Positions 1-7,687 of a stretch of DNA of 64,000 nt are shown here, in pieces (the first letter of the stretch is position 1; each line of letters opens with the position of its first letter). Below the pieces are notes generated by a model, which searched no databases, was not told the DNA's origin, and saw only the letters and a program-made list of their open reading frames with translations. The stretch is from Acidobacteriaceae bacterium. Its GTDB lineage: Bacteria; Acidobacteriota; Terriglobia; Terriglobales; Acidobacteriaceae. The stretch covers positions 1,612,001 to 1,676,000 of the forward strand of contig DASZBM010000002.1 of the NCBI GenBank assembly GCA_035944135.1, read 5' to 3'. The translations under genes and the position numbers were made by a program.

Positions 1-2
1 AT

Positions 3-386
3 ACGCTGCGGTCCAACATCAACCGCGATCCCGGCCAGAAGCCGATCGTGGCGGCCCAGCAAGCCTCGATCGCCCATATTCCAACGCCCGATGGTGAAGC
101 GCTGATATGGATTGCGGATCGCTGGGGTTCGAGGCCGGACGGCATCAAGGGCCACGATTTCCAATTCTGGAGCGCTCCGCTGCGCTTCGACAGCGAAGGC
201 AACATCGCACCGATCGCGAACGTTGCGCAATGGAGTCTCACCGTGCGCGTCGGGGGCGGCCACGATTCCCATAGCACCACGCCATACGTGTGGCCAAAGA
301 AGAAGGATCCGCATCCGCTCACTATCGACCCCTGCACCGGCGCTCCTCTCGCGCCAGACCCTACCGAGCGCGAGGGGAAACTATGA
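3..386 (+). CDS. C-terminal fragment of a family-43-like glycoside hydrolase (5' truncated)
   Basis: The reading frame is open from the window edge, so the start codon lies outside; the GTG at 48 is only an internal codon. What remains is about 127 residues. The stretch with ADRWGSRPDGIKGHDFQFW followed by APLRFDSEG and a closing tryptophan resembles the last blades of a GH43-type five-bladed propeller, where an 'RW...W.PL.FD.G' pattern recurs. Such enzymes act outside the cytoplasm on plant or microbial polysaccharides (arabinan, xylan, galactan), but the substrate cannot be read from this fragment and no catalytic residue is present in it. The next gene is on the same strand after a 108-base gap. 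The family call is tentative because it rests on this motif alone. Confidence 0.5.
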   Translation, partial: TLRSNINRDPGQKPIVAAQQASIAHIPTPDGEALIWIADRWGSRPDGIKGHDFQFWSAPLRFDSEGNIAPIANVAQWSLTVRVGGGHDSHSTTPYVWPKKKDPHPLTIDPCTGAPLAPDPTEREGKL

Positions 387-494
387 GTCGGCACTTTTCG
401 AGCAGAGCGAAGCACCGCAATAAGTAGTTCGAAGCCTCAGTGCACGTCGGCCAGTGTTGCCGATGCGCCTGCTCAACACGGGGAGCCGTGAAAA

Positions 495-1196
495 ATGTAC
501 TGGAGTGTAACGATGTACGTTCCGAGCCGCAGGACGATGATCGTTGCGGCAATTTGCTTCGTTCTCCTGAGCACTGCGTTTGCCCAGGCAGCGGTGGAGG
601 ACAACCCGAATGCGCTACGTCATTTGAAAGGCAGGACAATCGTATCGGAGAAGTTCCCTAAGGTGCAGCTGACCATTGGGAGAGGATTCCTATTCGTGGG
701 TAAGCAACAAGTGAATCTCCATGGAAACGCCGAGGCCGAACAGTACGTTTTTGCCAGGCGGGACCGCGAGAACATTGCGAAGCAATTCTTCCTGATCCAG
801 TTCGAACATTTCCTGCCGACCAACAACTTTACTTATGACTATGCTTCCATGCCTACGACCCAAATCGGCAATCTTCCCGTCAACTATGACGTGAAGAGCT
901 TGCACGATCTTGGGGCCTTGATGCTGGGAGATAAAGGATCGGACGGCGCCGCCATGGTAGAGCTGCTTGCGAAACGGCACATTTCGTTGCCGCATAACAC
1001 TGCCATGGTCCGTATGTTTCATGTGCCCTCTGCGGATCGCCGGACGGAATTGATGATTATCTACGGCGAGGCTTTGCCGCAGAATTTCGCCGTTCCTGTT
1101 GAAAAGAGGGGAGACTCCCTGGATAAGGAATCCTCCAGTTCGGCACAGATGTTCCTTCAACACGCGCGCCAGGCACTTGTCGTTCAAGCGAGGTGA
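495..1196 (+). CDS. Exported hypothetical protein
   Basis: A 233-residue protein with a short basic start and a hydrophobic stretch (about residues 14-30) ending in AFAQA, which looks like a signal peptide with cleavage after that motif, so a periplasmic or secreted location is likely. A GGGAG ribosome site at 480-485 supports the ATG at 495; in-frame ATGs at 513 and 537 would give shorter signal peptides. The mature part is mixed, without repeats, cysteine pairs or membrane segments, and I recognise no family. It lies alone between a sugar-hydrolase remnant and a GH16 enzyme, which hints weakly at a role in extracellular carbohydrate use. Confidence 0.7.
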   Translation: MYWSVTMYVPSRRTMIVAAICFVLLSTAFAQAAVEDNPNALRHLKGRTIVSEKFPKVQLTIGRGFLFVGKQQVNLHGNAEAEQYVFARRDRENIAKQFFLIQFEHFLPTNNFTYDYASMPTTQIGNLPVNYDVKSLHDLGALMLGDKGSDGAAMVELLAKRHISLPHNTAMVRMFHVPSADRRTELMIIYGEALPQNFAVPVEKRGDSLDKESSSSAQMFLQHARQALVVQAR

Positions 1197-1547
1197 GAGT
1201 TCTGCCTCGCTCCCTCAGTTATCGGAATGGGCTCGGAACGTCTGGTGAGCGCCGAGTAAAGAAAGTCCTGTTCGGGGTTCTTAGATGGTGTGACGTATAA
1301 GTCTGGAGAAGACGGCTCAGCGATGCAATCGGTTCGGGTGTCAACTATCCATAACAGGGCAATGCGCTCATTGACTGCTTAGCGAGCGTCGTCGGCAATC
1401 CGGACATTTCAATCCGTTCCACGAACTTCCGGATTGCCGGCCACGCGGGAGGCGATCCGTTAGAGCAAAGCGCATTGCGGCCAGCTCACCGAATTGTGAC
1501 CGGAATACACCACCCTCTCGAACAATCGTGCGGATACCATCATCTCG
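1197..1547. other. Intergenic region, no gene seen
   Basis: 351 bases without a convincing reading frame. The only structure noted is a perfect 12-base inverted repeat, annotated separately. The promoter of the GH16 gene should lie here, but no strong -35/-10 pair stands out. Confidence 0.6.
1393..1439. repeat. Perfect 12-bp inverted repeat
   Basis: Arms at 1393-1404 and 1428-1439 (CGGCAATCCGGA and its exact complement) enclose a 23-base loop. There is no T-run on either side, so it is not a typical intrinsic terminator. It sits 109 bases before the GH16 start and could be a transcript structure or a remnant of an intergenic palindromic repeat. Confidence 0.5.
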
Positions 1548-2402
1548 ATGACACGAATGCACTCGCGGCTCCTCACTCTGGCCTTCACACTCTTCGCCGT
1601 CACATCCGCACACGCTCAAACCTGGCACCTCGTCTGGTCCGACGAGTTCAATGGTTCCGCCAACTCGCTTCCCTCCTCCGCCGATTGGAACTTCGTCCGC
1701 GGCTGGGGACCCAAGGGCAATCACGAGATCCAGTTCTACTGCCGCCCCGAAGACAACGACGGCCCCTGCGACAGCAAGACCCATCCCAACCTCTACGAAG
1801 ACGGCAACGGCCACCTCGTCCTCACCGCCATCCACACCGGCCAACTCTGGAGCTCCGCCCGCCTCAACACCCAGGACAAACGCTCGATCCTCTACGGTCG
1901 CGTCGAAGCACGCCTCCGCATGGAACCCGGCGCCGGCTTCTGGCCTGCCTTCTGGCTGCTCGGCGAAGACCACGAGAAGACTGGCTGGCCCGGTTGCGGC
2001 GAGCAGGACATCATCGAGTGGGTCCAGAAGTATGGTCCCTCCACCACCTCAGCCACCGTCCACGGTCCCGGCTACTCCGGCGGCAAAGGCATCAGCCGCA
2101 CCTTCACCTTTCCAACTGTGAATGGCGTTCCCGGACGGATCGACGACGGCCAATTCCACACCTACGGCATGACCTGGTCACCCAACCGCATGGAGTTCTA
2201 CCGCGACGACCCGTCCAAGCCCTTCTCGGTCGTTACGCCGGCCGATCTCCCACCCGGCACAAAGTGGGTCTTCGACCACCCCTTCTACGTGATCCTCAAC
2301 TTCGCGATCGGCGAAGCCGGCTTCCCCGGCACAACCGACTCCACCACCCCCGCCACCGGTCGCATGTGGGTTGACTACGTCCGCCTCTACCAGCAGCAGT
2401 AA
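1548..2402 (+). CDS. Secreted GH16 family endo-beta-1,3-glucanase-like enzyme
   Basis: A 284-residue protein with a signal peptide (residues 1-24, ending HAQ) followed by one GH16 jelly-roll domain that fills the rest. The opening HLVWSDEFNG is typical of the family. The catalytic signature reads EQDIIE, with E152 as likely nucleophile, D154 as helper and E157 as acid/base. W28, W133, F135 and W136 match the aromatic cleft positions. Family enzymes cut internal beta-1,3 (or mixed 1,3/1,4) glucan bonds in laminarin, fungal wall glucan or lichenan; the sequence alone does not fix the linkage. No carbohydrate-binding module is attached. The C-terminal MWVDYVRLYQ is the usual last strand, so the gene is complete. 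Alternative: another GH16 activity such as agarase or a transglycosylase. Confidence 0.9.
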   Translation: MTRMHSRLLTLAFTLFAVTSAHAQTWHLVWSDEFNGSANSLPSSADWNFVRGWGPKGNHEIQFYCRPEDNDGPCDSKTHPNLYEDGNGHLVLTAIHTGQLWSSARLNTQDKRSILYGRVEARLRMEPGAGFWPAFWLLGEDHEKTGWPGCGEQDIIEWVQKYGPSTTSATVHGPGYSGGKGISRTFTFPTVNGVPGRIDDGQFHTYGMTWSPNRMEFYRDDPSKPFSVVTPADLPPGTKWVFDHPFYVILNFAIGEAGFPGTTDSTTPATGRMWVDYVRLYQQQ

Positions 2403-2456
2403 AACCTAAGTGCTTGGCAGGGTATTTACTCTTAAACTTGAGGATGAAAGAGAACG

Positions 2457-2475
2457 GCCCGGCTCAACGCCGGGC
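2457..2475. terminator. Hairpin between convergent genes, candidate terminator
   Basis: A 7-bp perfect G/C stem (GCCCGGC / GCCGGGC) with loop TCAAC. It is followed on the plus strand by ATTCGCATTT, a weak T-rich tail. It lies between the GH16 gene and the convergent uxaC, so it could serve the former and perhaps both. Confidence 0.5.
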
Positions 2476-2490
2476 ATTCGCATTTCATAA

Positions 2491-2608
2491 CTCAAGTTCT
2501 TTGAAGACTTTGCAGCTTCCACCATACGAAAAATGGGACTCTTGACACAAAGTCCAGACCTAAGTCCCCTTCTTCGAAGACTTTGCACAAAAAGTAGGGG
2601 GAGGGGGT
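2491..2608 (-). repeat. Dispersed intergenic repeat, copy A
   Basis: About 120 bases directly behind the uxaC stop. Read on the minus strand it begins with a C/T-rich run (CCCCCTCCCCCTAC), then TTTTTGTGCAAAGTCTTCGA, a GACTT..TGGAC core, and a second CTGCAAAGTCTTCAAA about 85 bases after the first. The same order of elements appears at 42174-42290 on the plus strand (copy B). The two copies diverge in the middle but share the ends and the doubled GCAAAGTCTTC motif. No reading frame inside is convincing. Confidence 0.7.
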
Positions 2609-2610
2609 AC

Positions 2611-4008
2611 CTACAACTTATACGCCTTCCTCACCAGATTCACCGTTAGGTCCTGGGCCAGCTCGAAGGCCTCATCCTCATCGAGTCGGCCCTCAGCCAC
2701 CAGCTTTCCGAGGAACGCGCAGTCCACCCTGCGGGCCACATCGTGCCGCGCCGGAATCGACAGGAACGCCCTGGTGTCGTCGTTGAACCCGACCGTGTTG
2801 TAGAACCCGGCTGTCTCGGTCGCCTCCTCCCGGAAGCGCCGCATCCCCTCCGGCGAGTCATGGAACCACCACGGCGGCCCCAGCCGCAGGCAGGGATAAT
2901 GCCCCGCCAGGGGGGCCAGCTCCCGCGAGTATGTCGACTCGTCGAGCGTGAACAAAATAAAGGTGAAGTTCGGCTCGTTGCCGTACTTCGAGAGCAGCGG
3001 CTGCAAGCCGCGAACGTACTCGGTCGGCGATGGGATATCTGCTCCCTTGTCGCGCCCGAACTTCGCGTAGACCAGCGCGTTGTGGTTGCGGATCGAGCCC
3101 GGATGAAGCTGCATCGTCAGCCCATCCTCCACGCTCATTCCGGCCATCTCCGTCAGCATCTGGGCCTGGAAGAGCTCGATGTCGCCGGCCTTCGTCTTGC
3201 CGGTGTAGATGCGCTCGTAGAGCGCGGAGGCGTCGCTAAACGGTAGATCGGCGGTACGCGCGGTGAGGTGCCCGTGATCCGTAGCCGTGGCACCGTTCTC
3301 CTTGAAGAACGCGCGCCGCTTGCGCAAGGCGGTGAGGTAGCCCTTGTAGTTCGAGACGTCCTCGTTCGCGGAATCCGCGAGCTTCTTCAGGTTGTCGTGG
3401 AAGCCGATGTACTCGGCGTCGATAACGGCGTCAGGACGGAACGTGGGCACGATGCGTCCCTTCCATCCGCTCTCGCGAATCTTCTTGTGCTGCGTCAGGG
3501 GATCGAAAGCGGTGTCCGTCGTTGCGAGCACCTCAATGTTGAAGCTTTCGAAGAGGGCGCGGGGACGAAATGCGGGTGTGCGCAGTTCCTTGTCGATGGT
3601 GTCGTAATACTCGTCGGCATTGTCGGTGCTGAGGCGGTCCTTCAGGCCGAACTGCTTTTCGAACGCGTAGTCGATCCAGAGGCGCGTGGGAGTTCCGCGG
3701 AAGAGGTAGTAGTTCCTGGCGAAGATGCGCCAGACCTCGCGCGGATCAGCCTTCTGTTTGCCGTCCGACTGTGGAATTCCGAGGGACTCCAAACTAATTC
3801 CCTGCGAGTAGAGCATGCGGAAGATGTAATGATCCGGCTGAATGAAGAGCGCAGCAGGATCAGGAAACGGCTGGTCGTCAGCGAACCATTGGGGATCCGT
3901 ATGGCCGTGCGGGCTGATGATCGGAAGGTTCTCAACGGATTCATAGAGTTTTGCCGCAACACGTCTCGTCGCAGGTTCGGCAGGAAATAGCCTGTTTTCA
4001 TCCAACAT
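2611..4008 (-). CDS. uxaC: Glucuronate isomerase
   Basis: A 465-residue full-length member of the uronate isomerase family in the amidohydrolase superfamily. It converts D-glucuronate to D-fructuronate and D-galacturonate to D-tagaturonate, the first cytoplasmic step of uronate catabolism. The N-terminal ISPHGHTDPQW carries the metal-binding H34 and H36. LFIQPDHYIFRML and the later LGPPWWFHDSP, GFNDDTRAFLSIPARHD and the DCAFLG ending are typical of the family. An AGAGGG ribosome site precedes the ATG. No other uronate-pathway gene (uxaA, uxaB, uxuA, kdgK) is adjacent, so it is a stand-alone gene here. The stop codon is immediately followed by a dispersed repeat. Confidence 0.97.
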   Translation of the reverse strand: MLDENRLFPAEPATRRVAAKLYESVENLPIISPHGHTDPQWFADDQPFPDPAALFIQPDHYIFRMLYSQGISLESLGIPQSDGKQKADPREVWRIFARNYYLFRGTPTRLWIDYAFEKQFGLKDRLSTDNADEYYDTIDKELRTPAFRPRALFESFNIEVLATTDTAFDPLTQHKKIRESGWKGRIVPTFRPDAVIDAEYIGFHDNLKKLADSANEDVSNYKGYLTALRKRRAFFKENGATATDHGHLTARTADLPFSDASALYERIYTGKTKAGDIELFQAQMLTEMAGMSVEDGLTMQLHPGSIRNHNALVYAKFGRDKGADIPSPTEYVRGLQPLLSKYGNEPNFTFILFTLDESTYSRELAPLAGHYPCLRLGPPWWFHDSPEGMRRFREEATETAGFYNTVGFNDDTRAFLSIPARHDVARRVDCAFLGKLVAEGRLDEDEAFELAQDLTVNLVRKAYKL

Positions 4009-4079
4009 GGTTCAACCCTCTTGTTTACGCTCGTTCGTCTCTGTAGCTAGCCACGACAGGCTATCAAAGGTTGGGCACT

Positions 4080-4092
4080 CCTGTCTGACAGG
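4080..4092. promoter_or_regulatory. Palindrome between uxaC and the HAD gene, possible operator
   Basis: CCTGTC-T-GACAGG is a perfect 6-bp-arm palindrome in the 144-base divergent region, 72 bases from the uxaC start and 61 bases from the HAD gene. Position and symmetry would fit an operator for a uronate-responsive regulator, but this is only inference. Confidence 0.3.
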
Positions 4093-4152
4093 TCTGTGAT
4101 TCGCAGGCTTGTTACGTGGTCTACTTAATCTGAAAGTCTTCCCAAACCACCA

Positions 4153-4881
4153 ATGCTGGAGATTTGTTTGAACGCTCTCGAAAGCCCTGAAACGCTGACC
4201 ACTACTGAGTTTCTTGCTCGCGTCTACGAGGCCGCACCGCGCGTGGCAGTGTTTGACTGCGATGGGACCCTGTGGGGACCGGACTCGGGCTCCGCATTCA
4301 TGTACTGGACGATGGAGACGGGGCTGCTCTCTGCCGAAGCGACGGCCTGGCTGAACGAGCGATATGCCGGATACAAGCGTGGCGACGTCTCGGAACTCGC
4401 GATCTGTGGCGAGATGGTCCAGGTGTATCAGGGTATTTCCGAAGAGAGGCTGCGCACCGCGGCGGCAGCGTTCTTTCGCGAGAAGATCGAAGCGCAGATT
4501 TTTCCCGAGATGCTTCAGGTCGTGCGTGATTTACAGGCTGCCGGCACTGAGATCTGGGCGGTGAGCTCTACGTGCGACTGGGTTGTGGAAGAGGGCGTGA
4601 AGCGATTCGGAATTCCAGCGGAGCGTGTGCTCGCCGCCTGCGTGGAATGCAGAAATGGAGTGGCGTCCGATGTGCTGTGCGATATACCGACGGATGAGGG
4701 CAAGGTAACGTCGCTGGCTCGCGCTGCGGTCACGTCGCCGGATGCCGTTTTCGGCAACTCGGTTCATGATGCGGCCATGCTATCGATTGCGCGGCGTCCG
4801 TTCCCGGTGAACCCGTCGGCGGAACTGGCACGATTCAGCGCGGACCGCGGATGGCCTGTTTACTATCCGGTTCCACGATAA
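4153..4881 (+). CDS. HAD-family phosphatase (SerB-like subclass)
   Basis: A 242-residue cytoplasmic HAD hydrolase. Motif I is FDCDGTLW with nucleophile D35 and acid/base D37. Motif II is the SST of AVSSTCDWVVEEG. A lysine in DEGKVTSLAR fits motif III, and GNSVHDAAML gives the motif IV acid that binds magnesium. The helical cap inserted between motifs I and II (about residues 45-125) places it in subclass I with phosphoserine-phosphatase-like enzymes. The substrate is unknown; candidates are small phosphomonoesters. The start at 4153 follows the uxaC divergent region and leaves a short 30-residue lead before motif I. It is followed by a Nudix gene 93 bases downstream. Confidence 0.85.
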   Translation: MLEICLNALESPETLTTTEFLARVYEAAPRVAVFDCDGTLWGPDSGSAFMYWTMETGLLSAEATAWLNERYAGYKRGDVSELAICGEMVQVYQGISEERLRTAAAAFFREKIEAQIFPEMLQVVRDLQAAGTEIWAVSSTCDWVVEEGVKRFGIPAERVLAACVECRNGVASDVLCDIPTDEGKVTSLARAAVTSPDAVFGNSVHDAAMLSIARRPFPVNPSAELARFSADRGWPVYYPVPR

Positions 4882-4924
4882 CAATCCAGTGACAATCTGG
4901 TTGCTCCGTGAAAAGCGTGAACCC

Positions 4925-4938
4925 TGGGGTGTACCCCA
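4925..4938. promoter_or_regulatory. Short palindrome before the Nudix gene
   Basis: TGGGGT-GT-ACCCCA, with 6-bp arms, lies 36 bases before the GTG start of the Nudix gene. It could be an operator or a weak terminator stem of the HAD gene; there is no T-run. Confidence 0.25.
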
Positions 4939-4974
4939 AGCCGTCTGACAACCGTCTTACACTGACAGCACGAC

Positions 4975-5433
4975 GTGAAAGAGTCCATTCGCAAACTGCC
5001 GTCGAATAATTCATCCCCCGCTCGGCCTCTTCGCTACGTGGTCGCCGGGTTGATACTTCGCGGGGAGCATCCGCAGCGCGAGGTGCTGATCTGCCAGCGA
5101 AGCGTCGACAAGCCGATGGGGCTGAAATGGGAGTTTCCGGGCGGCAAGGTTGAACCGGGAGAGACTCCGCAGCAGGCGCTTGCGCGGGAGCTCGACGAGG
5201 AGCTCGGCATTCGGGCGACGGTCGGGCCGGAGATAACTGCGATTCGTCATAAGTATCGCAATGGCGGCTCAATCCATATTCAGTTCTTCACGATCGAAAG
5301 CTTTACGGGCGAGCTGCAGAACCTGGTGTTTGAGGAGATGCAGTGGACCACGTTCGATCGTCTGCCGGAGTATGACTTCCTCGCCGCAGATCTCACGCTC
5401 ATTCGTGAGCTGGCGGAAGGCAAGCTGCTTTAG
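4975..5433 (+). CDS. mutT: MutT-like Nudix hydrolase
   Basis: A 152-residue Nudix protein with a complete box: G57, E63, R71, E72, E75, E76 and G78 fit GX5EX7REUXEEXGU. The segment ICQRSVDKPMGLKWEFPGGK ahead of the box matches the MutT/8-oxo-dGTP diphosphatase group, which removes oxidised nucleotides from the pool and prevents A:T to C:G changes. A role in hydrolysing other nucleoside diphosphate derivatives is also possible, so the symbol is a family-level guess. The start is GTG at 4975; no ATG precedes the conserved beta strand. The stop overlaps the stop of the convergent Nramp gene by 4 bases, leaving no room for a separate terminator. Confidence 0.85.
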   Translation: MKESIRKLPSNNSSPARPLRYVVAGLILRGEHPQREVLICQRSVDKPMGLKWEFPGGKVEPGETPQQALARELDEELGIRATVGPEITAIRHKYRNGGSIHIQFFTIESFTGELQNLVFEEMQWTTFDRLPEYDFLAADLTLIRELAEGKLL

Positions 5434-6683
5434 CTTGCCTTGAGCAAGCCGATCAACATGACAGCCGTGAGGATCGTAGCGAGAGCCGTGAGCGTCCACG
5501 CGACGATATTGTAGGAGGTCTTGTTGCGCCTGGCGCCCATCAGCGACTTCTTGTTGACCAGGATGAGCATGAAGACCAGCACCGCCGGCAGCAGCACGCC
5601 GTTGAGCACCTGCGAAAGAACGGCGAGCTTTGCAGGGGGCCGGTTCGAGATAAGAATGACGGCGGCCCCGACGACCAGAAGACCCGTGTAGAGCCAATAG
5701 AAGACGGGCGCTTCGCGGAACTTCTTGCTCAGGCCGCTCTCGAAGCCGAGCGCTTCGCAAACCGTATAGGCGGTGGAGAGCGGAAGAATGGAGGCCGCGA
5801 AGATGGACGCGTTCAGGAGGCCGAAGGCGAACAGCACGGAGGCGTATTGGCCGCCGAGGGGGCGGAGGGACTGAGCAGCGTCAGCGGCGTCAGAGATGTT
5901 GTGGACGTTGCCGACAAAGAGCGTGGCCGCGCAGGCGATGACGATGAACGCGGCGACGATGATCGAAAAGACGGAGCCGAAGACAGCGTCCGTCTGAGCA
6001 AACTTGAGCTTCGATGTCGGCGTGCCCTTGTCGACGACCGAAGCCTGCAAATAGAACTGCTGCCAGGGAGCAACAGTGGCTCCGATGAGGCCGACGGACA
6101 GATAGAGATAGTCCGAGTTGCGGAGATCGCGAAGGCGCGGGAAGCGAAGCGTGTCCTTCACGGCGGAGCTCCAGTTGGGGTGCGCGAGCACGGCGGTGAT
6201 GATGTACGCGATGTAGAGGAAGCTGAGAACGACGAAGAGTTTTTCGAGTTTCTTGTAATCCCCGTAGACGACGAGCACCCAGACGAGCACCATCACGATG
6301 GGTACTGAGATCCATTTGCTGATGTGGAAGAGCGAAGCGCTGGAGCTGACGCCGGCGAACTCGCTGACGACGTCGCCGAGATTGCAGAGGACGAGGCCGA
6401 ACATCAGCATGGCCGTGATACGAAGACCGAATTCCTCGCGGATGAGTTCGCTGAGTCCTTTACCGGTGACAACGCCCATGCGCGCGGAGATCTCCTGCGC
6501 GAAGGCAAGCATGATCGCCATGGGGATCATGGTCCAGAGGAGGGCGTAGCCGAACTGCGCGCCTGCGGTGGCATAGGTGTAGATGCCGCCGGAGTCGTTG
6601 TCTACATTGGCCGTGATGAAGCCGGGGCCAAGCACCGCGAGGATCAGCAGTATGCTTGTGCGCCAGCGTCTCCAGCGGTTCAT
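5430..6683 (-). CDS. Nramp-related metal transporter with altered metal site
   Basis: A 417-residue, roughly 11-helix inner-membrane transporter of the Nramp fold. TM1 (GPGFITANVDNDSGG, residues 19-33) replaces the usual DPGN motif with D28-N-D-S-G. TM6 (GATVAPWQQF, 201-210) has A205-P-W207 where manganese/iron Nramps have M-P-H. Loss of the soft methionine ligand is a known mark of Nramp-related magnesium transporters, so Mg2+ or another hard divalent cation is a reasonable substrate (inference). It is the last gene of a four-gene minus-strand block whose first gene encodes a soluble MgtE-type Mg-sensing protein, which supports this. An 18-base gap to the aldo/keto reductase gene suggests co-transcription. 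Calling it MntH would be misleading. Confidence 0.88.
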   Translation of the reverse strand: MNRWRRWRTSILLILAVLGPGFITANVDNDSGGIYTYATAGAQFGYALLWTMIPMAIMLAFAQEISARMGVVTGKGLSELIREEFGLRITAMLMFGLVLCNLGDVVSEFAGVSSSASLFHISKWISVPIVMVLVWVLVVYGDYKKLEKLFVVLSFLYIAYIITAVLAHPNWSSAVKDTLRFPRLRDLRNSDYLYLSVGLIGATVAPWQQFYLQASVVDKGTPTSKLKFAQTDAVFGSVFSIIVAAFIVIACAATLFVGNVHNISDAADAAQSLRPLGGQYASVLFAFGLLNASIFAASILPLSTAYTVCEALGFESGLSKKFREAPVFYWLYTGLLVVGAAVILISNRPPAKLAVLSQVLNGVLLPAVLVFMLILVNKKSLMGARRNKTSYNIVAWTLTALATILTAVMLIGLLKAS

Positions 6684-6701
6684 CGGCGGCCCTCCGGCGG
6701 G

Positions 6702-7676
6702 TTAGTTGGCTGCGGAGGACAAGCCTTCACGCTGCACAAGTTGATGAAGACGTCGAGCGGGCTCTTCGAGGCTCGCGTCCTCTGCTACATGGACATTCTC
6801 TCTGATGTGCGCAGGGTTCTTCGAGGACACCAGAAGGATGGTGTTTGGATGCAGAATCAGCGCTGCCTTCAGCATAAGCGCTGCGAGGACTTCGCGTCGC
6901 GCCAAATCCCGGCCCGTGATCTCGGACCAACGGCGGCAACGGGCTTTGTCGCTGGTGAGAGCGTCGTGGAGGGTGTGCAAATGTTCGGTCAACGCACGGT
7001 GGTGGATGTGGAAGTCCGTCTCGCGGCGCGGAGATTCGAGAGGATCGAGGATGGACCAGTCGTGCTGGACGACGCGGCAGTAGCCGGGGCGGTCGCGGAG
7101 GAGTGCCGGGAGTTTCGCACTGTCGCTGCCAACGCCAAAGTCGCCAATGATTTTTTCCGCGACGGCGTTGTTGAGGAAATCGAGCAGGGTGAAGTCTGTG
7201 AGGTCCGTTGATTCGGGTTCGTGCAGGAGCAGGAGGTCGACGTGGGTCGTGCGGAGATTGCGGAGGCTGCGATCAAGTGAGGCGCGGGCCTCTGCGGCAG
7301 TGAATCTGGATTTTGCGGGAGGGGCGGCAGCCGCTCCGGCCGAGCGCGCGAGGCGCTTGAGCGAGGGGACGCGCTGGAGGAGTGGGCCGACGGCGCGGCG
7401 GACGGTGCGGAGGAGGCTGCCGCGGCCGGGCGGGGCTATGCCGAATTTTGTGGTGATGGTGATGTCAGGGTGGCGGGCGATGAGATCGCCGAGGCAGCTC
7501 TCGGCTTCGCCGTAGCCGTAGAGAGGAGCGACGTCGAAGTGACGAATGCCGGCGTCGTAGGCGGCGTCGAGAAGGCGGAGGCTCTGACGGCGCGAGATGC
7601 CGGCCATGAGGATGGAGCAGCCGAAGCCGAGGCGGGTTGTCTCGCGCCCGCTGGATGCGAGCCGGATGTGCTCCAT
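6702..7676 (-). CDS. Aldo/keto reductase
   Basis: A 324-residue TIM-barrel oxidoreductase using NAD(P)H. Tetrad elements are visible: D and Y in HFDVAPLYGYGEAE, K in ITTKFGI and H in LLLLHEPES. An open frame continues 87 codons further upstream but is Arg/Pro-rich antisense noise over the glycosyltransferase gene. The ATG at 7676 has a GGAGG ribosome site and fits the usual N-terminus (glycine-rich LGFGCSILMAG). The substrate is unknown; the family reduces aldehydes, ketones or sugars. It follows the glycosyltransferase by 11 bases and precedes the Nramp gene by 18, so all are probably one transcript. A sugar-nucleotide or glycan-linked role is possible from the neighbour, not proven. Confidence 0.88.
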   Translation of the reverse strand: MEHIRLASSGRETTRLGFGCSILMAGISRRQSLRLLDAAYDAGIRHFDVAPLYGYGEAESCLGDLIARHPDITITTKFGIAPPGRGSLLRTVRRAVGPLLQRVPSLKRLARSAGAAAAPPAKSRFTAAEARASLDRSLRNLRTTHVDLLLLHEPESTDLTDFTLLDFLNNAVAEKIIGDFGVGSDSAKLPALLRDRPGYCRVVQHDWSILDPLESPRRETDFHIHHRALTEHLHTLHDALTSDKARCRRWSEITGRDLARREVLAALMLKAALILHPNTILLVSSKNPAHIRENVHVAEDASLEEPARRLHQLVQREGLSSAAN

Positions 7677-7687
7677 GAGGCCTCCAC

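Noticed and set aside
2406-2588. 60-codon minus-strand frame behind uxaC
   Set aside because: Coincides with dispersed repeat copy A and the hairpin; no protein homology.
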